Positions 60,005 to 64,000 of a DNA stretch of 64,000 nt are shown piece by piece (the stretch's first letter is position 1; the number at the start of each line of letters is the position of its first letter). The stretch comes from [Enterobacter] lignolyticus SCF1 (GTDB lineage Bacteria; Pseudomonadota; Gammaproteobacteria; Enterobacterales; Enterobacteriaceae): NCBI RefSeq assembly GCF_000164865.1, contig NC_014618.1, positions 2,418,001 to 2,482,000 of the forward strand, given 5' to 3'. The notes beneath the pieces were generated by a model. That model ran no database searches, had not been told where the DNA came from, and saw only the letters and a program-made list of their open reading frames with translations. Both the position numbers and the translations under genes were made by a program.

Positions 60005-60823
60005 ATGGGAAACAAGAAAAAAGTCAGCATCATCGCAGAGACATCAACGCCTGCTTCAATGAAGACGAAAGCGTACGAAAAGGAGCTGCGGCGCCTCCAC
60101 GTGGAGCTGGTTAAGCTACAGCGCTGGGTTGTCGCCAAAGGGCTCAAAGTCTGTATCGTCTTTGAAGGCCGCGACGGCGCCGGTAAGGGGGGCACCATCA
60201 AGGCGATTACCGAGCGCGTAAGCCCCCGCGTATTCCGCGTCGTCGCCCTTCCCGCGCCGACGGAGCGAGAAAAGAGCCAGCTTTATCTCCAGCGCTACAT
60301 CCGCCACCTGCCCGCAGCGGGCGAAATCGTTATTTTCGATCGCAGCTGGTATAACCGCGCGGGCGTTGAGCGGGTGATGGGCTTTTGTACCGAGGAGCAG
60401 GTCGAAAAATTTCTCGACGGCACCCCGCTGGTGGAACGTTCCATGGTGGAATCCGGGATTATCCTGCTCAAATACTGGCTTGAAGTCACCCCGAAGGAGC
60501 AGGAGCGCCGCCTGCGCGACCGCATCGACGACGGACGCAAAATCTGGAAGCTGTCGCCGATGGATATCAAATCGTTCAACCTGTGGGATGAGTATACCCA
60601 GGCGCGCGACGCGATGTTCGCCGCCACCGATACCGCCTGGGCGCCCTGGTTCGTCGCCCGCTCCGAAGATAAAAAGCGCGTCCGGCTGAATATTATTTCG
60701 CACCTGCTCTCTCGCATACCCTATAAAGACCTGCCGATGGAGCCGGTTAAACTGCCAAAACGGAAAATTGGTAAAATAAAGCCTGTCGATTACCCTTTCC
60801 GCTTTATTCCTGAGCTGTTCTGA
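60005..60823 (+). CDS. ppk2: polyphosphate kinase 2 (PPK2)
   Basis: A 272-residue PPK2-family enzyme (class I length) that transfers phosphate between polyphosphate and nucleoside di- or monophosphates. Walker A F-E-G-R-D-G-A-G-K-G-G (about 56-66), Walker B and lid F-D-R-S-W-Y-N-R-A-G-V-E-R-V-M-G-F (about 112-128) are intact, as is the K-L-S-P-M-D motif. The start at 60005 follows the family N-terminus; its ribosome site is weak. E. coli K-12 lacks PPK2. It stands alone between two terminators. Confidence 0.93.
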   Translation: MGNKKKVSIIAETSTPASMKTKAYEKELRRLHVELVKLQRWVVAKGLKVCIVFEGRDGAGKGGTIKAITERVSPRVFRVVALPAPTEREKSQLYLQRYIRHLPAAGEIVIFDRSWYNRAGVERVMGFCTEEQVEKFLDGTPLVERSMVESGIILLKYWLEVTPKEQERRLRDRIDDGRKIWKLSPMDIKSFNLWDEYTQARDAMFAATDTAWAPWFVARSEDKKRVRLNIISHLLSRIPYKDLPMEPVKLPKRKIGKIKPVDYPFRFIPELF

Positions 60824-60848
60824 CCGGGGGAAACCCCGGTTTTATTTC
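60823..60848 (+). terminator. intrinsic terminator of ppk2
   Basis: ACCGGGG/CCCCGGT stem directly after the stop codon, then TTTATTT. Confidence 0.85.
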
Positions 60849-61011
60849 ACCAAATAAAAAAGAAGGAATACACCTCACAATTCCGCACTGCAATACCAGA
60901 CCCTTTCTTGTTATTCAGAACCCTCAGCGCAAATGAGTAAACGGCAGGGAAAAGCATATTGTTTTTTAACGCGGCAGGAAGATAATGCACTCACCAACAC
61001 AGGAGAGCACG

Positions 61012-61200
61012 ATGAAATCGACATCGACGAACGGCTATGATGTGCAGCCGCACAGCGCACCGGGGCTGAAGCACTCAACGTTGACACCGGAAGAAAATGA
61101 GGAGCAGCGCCAACATGATAAAGAATTTATATGTGCAATGAATGAGATTGTAGCTACACATGGAGCACTCACGGATGACGATTTTTTTAAGGTGCTATAA
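61012..61200 (+). CDS. CcdA-like antitoxin
   Basis: A 62-residue acidic-tailed protein. The C-terminal part (E-E-N-E-E-Q-R-Q-H-D-K-E-F-I-C-A-M-N-E-I-V, then G-A-L-T-D-D-D-F-F) follows the toxin-binding tail of CcdA. The N-terminal 25 residues are Ser/Thr/Pro/His-rich and do not show the ribbon-helix-helix domain of CcdA. AGGAG six to seven bases before the ATG at 61012 decides the start; an ATG at 60985 (AGGA upstream) is possible. The stop TAA overlaps the toxin ATG by one base, so translation is coupled. Confidence 0.7.
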   Translation: MKSTSTNGYDVQPHSAPGLKHSTLTPEENEEQRQHDKEFICAMNEIVATHGALTDDDFFKVL

Positions 61201-61523
61201 TGCTCAAACAATTTAATGTTTACCGGAACCCCTCACCTGCAACGAGTAAAATCTGGCCTTACTATATAATAATACAGAATGATTGCTATGAGGATCTCAC
61301 TACCAGAACCATTGTTCCATTAATGCAAAATCGTTCACTATCACTCTGGCATCGCCATATAGCGCCAAAAATTAATATCGAATTCGACACATGGGTTCTT
61401 TACGCACCTATGATTACTAACTTGAATATTCTTAAAATTAATCATAATGATTTTGTATGTAATTTAAAAAGCGCCCGACATGACGTTGTTGCGGCAGTCG
61501 ATGCGCTTATTACCGGTATCTGA
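61200..61523 (+). CDS. CcdB-like toxin
   Basis: A 107-residue protein of the CcdB/MazF fold: Q-F-N-V-Y-R-N-P at the N-terminus, I-I-I-Q-N-D, R-T-I-V-P-L-M and a C-terminal helix D-V-V-A-A-V-D-A-L-I-T-G-I. CcdB poisons DNA gyrase GyrA through its last residues, W-G-I in the F-plasmid protein; here the end is T-G-I. The pair is markedly AT-richer than its surroundings, between ppk2 and fdnI, which points to transfer. Confidence 0.78.
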   Translation: MLKQFNVYRNPSPATSKIWPYYIIIQNDCYEDLTTRTIVPLMQNRSLSLWHRHIAPKINIEFDTWVLYAPMITNLNILKINHNDFVCNLKSARHDVVAAVDALITGI

Positions 61524-61541
61524 CTGCAGGCATCGATCAAA

Positions 61542-61561
61542 GGCGCTACGAACGTAGCGCC
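61542..61561. terminator. hairpin between convergent ccdB-like and fdnI
   Basis: GGCGCTAC/GTAGCGCC, eight pairs with a GAAC loop. Only a three-base T-run on the minus side (fdnGHI), so strength is moderate. Confidence 0.5.
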
Positions 61562-61576
61562 AAATCAGGCAAGTCG

Positions 61577-62233
61577 TTAGCGTATCCCTTCGGCGCTCTC
61601 CTTCTTCGCCTCCAGACGTTCGACGTCGCGATACCAGCGCGGATGATGCTTCTGCGCCCAACGGCGGCTCACCTTGCCTTCAACCATCCCTTTAATCGAC
61701 CCCTTCACCCAGAAGGCCATATACATATGGATCAGGATGGCGTGGATCAGAATGATGGCCGAGGTCGCATGGATAAGCAGACTATAGCGCACGACCTGAA
61801 TCGGGAAATATTGAGCAAAATACGGACGCCAGATGATAACGCCCGTCACCAGCAGCACAAAGATCATGCTCATGATGGTCCAGAACATCATCTTCTGCCC
61901 GGCATTGTATTTACCCACTTTCGCGACGTTATGCTCGTTGCCCTTCAGGACTTCGATAATCCCCTTCAACCACGGAATATCCTGCCTGTCCGGGATGTTG
62001 TGATGGACGAAACGCACGAACATAAACATCAGCACCACAAAAATCAGCACGCCGAAGAACGGGTGCAGAATGCGCCCCATCTGCGGCGTCCCGAAGGTCT
62101 CGGTCAGCCACTGCAGCGTCGGGAAAAAGAACGAAATCCCCGATACCGCCACCAGAAAGAAGCAGATCACCACCGTCCAGTGGCAGGCGCGATCGATAAA
62201 CTTCGTGCGCACAATCATCTTCGACTTACTCAT
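61577..62233 (-). CDS. fdnI: formate dehydrogenase-N cytochrome b subunit FdnI
   Basis: A 218-residue four-helix di-haem cytochrome b (E. coli FdnI 217) that anchors the complex and passes electrons to menaquinone. Haem-ligand histidines are visible in D-R-A-C-H-W (about 18), H-P-F-F-G (about 57) and H-A-T-S-A-I-I-L-I-H-A-I-L-I-H (about 155-169). It overlaps fdnH by eight bases. Confidence 0.95.
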   Translation of the reverse strand: MSKSKMIVRTKFIDRACHWTVVICFFLVAVSGISFFFPTLQWLTETFGTPQMGRILHPFFGVLIFVVLMFMFVRFVHHNIPDRQDIPWLKGIIEVLKGNEHNVAKVGKYNAGQKMMFWTIMSMIFVLLVTGVIIWRPYFAQYFPIQVVRYSLLIHATSAIILIHAILIHMYMAFWVKGSIKGMVEGKVSRRWAQKHHPRWYRDVERLEAKKESAEGIR

Positions 62234-63110
62234 GGCGATCCTCCTCGTCGTCGTCCGCCTCTTTATTTGGCCCGATACCGATGTAGTGATAAATCAGCCC
62301 GGCAAAGGTGGCGATAAAACCGGCGGCAGCCAGCGGTTTCAGGGCACCTTTCCACAGGTTGATGGAGGTATCGATCGCTGGCGTCTTCGGCAGATTGTGA
62401 TACAGCTCAGGTTGGTCGTTGTGATGCAGCACGTACATAACGTGCGTACCGCCCACCCCCTGCGGATTGTAAATGCCCGCATTTTGATAGCCGCGCGCTT
62501 TCAGTTTGTCCACGCGCGCCTGCGCCACCTCCAGCATCTCCTTTTTGCTACCAAAATGGATGGCGCCCGTCGGGCATGTTTTCACGCAGGCCGGCTCCTG
62601 GCCGACGCTGACGCGATCGACGCACAGGGTGCATTTGTAGACCCGGTTATCCTCTTTATTGAGGCGCGGGATGTTGAACGGACACCCGGCGATGCAGTAG
62701 CCGCAGCCGATGCAGTTGTCCTGCTGGAAATCGACGATCCCATTCGCGTACTGAATAATTGCTCCGGCTGACAGGCACGCCTTCAGGCAGCCCGGATCTT
62801 CGCAGTGCATACAGCCGTCTTTACGGATAAGCCACTCCAGCTTGCCGTTCTGGTCGGTTTCGCTAAAGCGCATCACCGTCCAGGATTTGGCGCTCAGGTC
62901 GGCCGGATTATCGTACACCCCGACGCAGTGCCCCACGTCGTCACGGATATCATTCCACTCTGAGCAGGCCACCTGGCAGGCTTTACAGCCCACGCAGGAG
63001 GAGACATCGATAAGCTTGGCGACTTCAGCCTTGTAATCCCGCGCACGCGGCGCGGGGGTCATCGGGTTCGTCGCGGAGCGGTTGATAATGTCCTGTGTTT
63101 CCATTGTCAT
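62226..63110 (-). CDS. fdnH: formate dehydrogenase-N iron-sulfur subunit FdnH
   Basis: A 294-residue subunit, same length as E. coli FdnH, carrying four [4Fe-4S] clusters: C-V-G-C-K-A-C-Q-V-A-C, C-M-H-C-E-D-P-G-C-L-K-A-C, C-I-G-C-G-Y-C-I-A-G-C-P and C-T-L-C with C-V-K-T-C-P. A single C-terminal membrane helix (about 255-277) ties it to the periplasmic face. It moves electrons from FdnG to FdnI. Confidence 0.96.
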   Translation of the reverse strand: MTMETQDIINRSATNPMTPAPRARDYKAEVAKLIDVSSCVGCKACQVACSEWNDIRDDVGHCVGVYDNPADLSAKSWTVMRFSETDQNGKLEWLIRKDGCMHCEDPGCLKACLSAGAIIQYANGIVDFQQDNCIGCGYCIAGCPFNIPRLNKEDNRVYKCTLCVDRVSVGQEPACVKTCPTGAIHFGSKKEMLEVAQARVDKLKARGYQNAGIYNPQGVGGTHVMYVLHHNDQPELYHNLPKTPAIDTSINLWKGALKPLAAAGFIATFAGLIYHYIGIGPNKEADDDEEDRHE

Positions 63111-63121
63111 TGAATCGCTCC

Positions 63122-64000
63122 TCAGGCTTTCTCGATGTTGACCAGAAACGCCTTATACTCCGGCGTTTGCGAGTTGGCATCGCCGACGTTTGGCGTCAGG
63201 GTGTTGGCGATATAGCCCTTTTGCGCCACGCCTTCAAAGCCCCAGTGCAGCGGGATCCCGACGGTTTCCACCTGCTGGCCGTTGACGTTCAGGGTTTGCA
63301 GACGGCGGGTAACCACCGCAACGGCGCGGATAAAGCCGCGCCTGCTGCTGACCGTCACACGGTCGCCGTTGGCAATGCCTTTGCTTGCCGCCAGGGTTTC
63401 GCTTATCTCTACAAACTGTTCCGGCTGCGCGATGGCGTTAAGCCGCGCGTGCTTGGTCCAGGTATGGAAATGCTCGGTCAGGCGATAGGTCGTGCCGACG
63501 TACGGGAACCGGTCCTTCTTACCTAAACGCAGCACGTCGTCCTCGTAAATACGCACCACCGGGCTGGAGATCACGCCGGGGTGCAGCGGGTTGGTGCCGA
63601 GCGGCGTTTCCATCGGCTCGTAGTGCTCCGGGAACGGGCCTTCCGCCAGCTTGTCGAGGGCGAACAGACGCCCCAGCCCTTCCGGCTGCATGATAAACGG
63701 CCCGGTTTTACTGCCCGGCGCGGCGGTGCTGAAGTCCGGAATGTCGTTACCCGTCCACTTCTGTCCGTTCCACTCGATCAGCATCCGCTTCGGATCCCAC
63801 GGCTTGCCGTTGATATCCGCCGAGGCGCGGTTATACAGCACGCGACGATTGAGCGGCCACGCCCAGGACCAGCCCAGCGTGTTGCCAAGCCCAGACGGAT
63901 CGGCGTTGTCGCGGTTAGCCATCTGGTTGCCCTGCTCCGTCCAGCTGCCGGTATAGATCCAGCAGGAAGACGCAGTGCTGCCGTCGTCACGCAGCAGCGC
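63122..64000 (-). CDS. fdnG: formate dehydrogenase-N alpha subunit FdnG (C-terminal part)
   Basis: C-terminal 292 residues of the large molybdenum/selenocysteine subunit; the frame is open to the window edge, so the methionine near 63922 is internal and not a start. Seen: S-S-C-W-I-Y-T-G-S-W-T-E-Q-G-N-Q-M-A-N-R-D and the final molybdopterin domain (V-E-I-S-E-T-L-A-A, H-W-G-F-E-G). The Tat signal, first FeS cluster and selenocysteine codon lie outside. It is 11 bases upstream of fdnH in one operon and oxidises formate in the periplasm during nitrate respiration. Confidence 0.95.
   Translation of the reverse strand, partial: ALLRDDGSTASSCWIYTGSWTEQGNQMANRDNADPSGLGNTLGWSWAWPLNRRVLYNRASADINGKPWDPKRMLIEWNGQKWTGNDIPDFSTAAPGSKTGPFIMQPEGLGRLFALDKLAEGPFPEHYEPMETPLGTNPLHPGVISSPVVRIYEDDVLRLGKKDRFPYVGTTYRLTEHFHTWTKHARLNAIAQPEQFVEISETLAASKGIANGDRVTVSSRRGFIRAVAVVTRRLQTLNVNGQQVETVGIPLHWGFEGVAQKGYIANTLTPNVGDANSQTPEYKAFLVNIEKA

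Noticed and set aside
1..64000. CRISPR arrays, insertion sequences, tRNA or rRNA genes, integrases
   Set aside because: None found on reading; no regularly spaced repeats, transposase frames or cloverleaf sequences were recognised.

Overview
The window is chromosomal DNA of an enterobacterium (family Enterobacteriaceae). GC content is fairly high and most genes match in order and protein length a part of the E. coli K-12 replication-terminus region: glsB, sad, yneJ, sotB, marC, marRAB, eamA, ydeE, mgtS, dcp, ydfG, ydfH, ydfI, ydfJ, rspBA, ynfA, ynfB, speG, ynfC, ynfD, ynfE, dmsD, clcB, bioD2, mlc, ynfL, ynfM, then osmC, sra, maeA and fdnIHG. An Enterobacter/Klebsiella/Citrobacter-like genus fits; the genus cannot be fixed from sequence alone. 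No rRNA, tRNA, CRISPR array, insertion sequence or intact prophage was seen.

Layout. 0-7.3 kb: partial lipoprotein, DUF6404 protein, GNAT acetyltransferase, glutaminase GlsB, a chemoreceptor, Sad dehydrogenase with its divergent LysR regulator YneJ, and a PhzF-like isomerase. 7.5-13.4 kb: the mar region (sotB, marC divergent from marRAB with operator, eamA), ydeE and the 31-residue membrane protein gene mgtS. 13.4-20.1 kb: an accessory block between mgtS and dcp with an IprA-like regulator, two DUF1254/DUF1214 periplasmic proteins, a DXD glycosyltransferase, a DUF1353 protein and a CigR-like protein. 20.5-24.7 kb: dcp, ydfG, ydfH, universal stress protein. 25.1-29.9 kb: an amino-acid decarboxylase followed by two paralogous GadC-like antiporters. 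29.9-36.6 kb: a sugar-acid cluster (ydfI, two MFS transporters, rspB, rspA), all on the minus strand, divergent from an ABC transporter with no binding-protein gene (36.8-39.9 kb).

39.9-52.4 kb: ynfA to ynfM, with a complete hok/mok/sok type I toxin-antitoxin locus between ynfC and ynfD and a YnfE-type molybdoenzyme that has lost its usual FeS and membrane subunits. At about 52.4 kb the E. coli gene order breaks: osmC, sra, maeA and fdnIHG follow, which in E. coli lie more than 100 kb away and in inverted relation. This second part also holds a LysR/degenerate metallo-beta-lactamase pair, small unassigned genes between sra and maeA, a leader-ORF-preceded ABC-F ATPase, a PPK2 polyphosphate kinase and a CcdAB-like toxin-antitoxin pair. 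The window ends inside fdnG.

How genes work together: decarboxylase plus antiporters form a proton-consuming amino-acid/amine exchange unit; YdfI, RspA, RspB and the MFS proteins form a sugar-acid catabolic unit probably controlled by YdfH (RspR); MarR/MarA control drug and stress response; FdnGHI is formate dehydrogenase-N; DmsD is the chaperone for the YnfE Tat enzyme. The least described pieces are the decarboxylase/antiporter operon, the binding-protein-less ABC transporter, the ABC-F leader, the CcdA-like antitoxin without a clear DNA-binding domain, and the small transcription units upstream of maeA.
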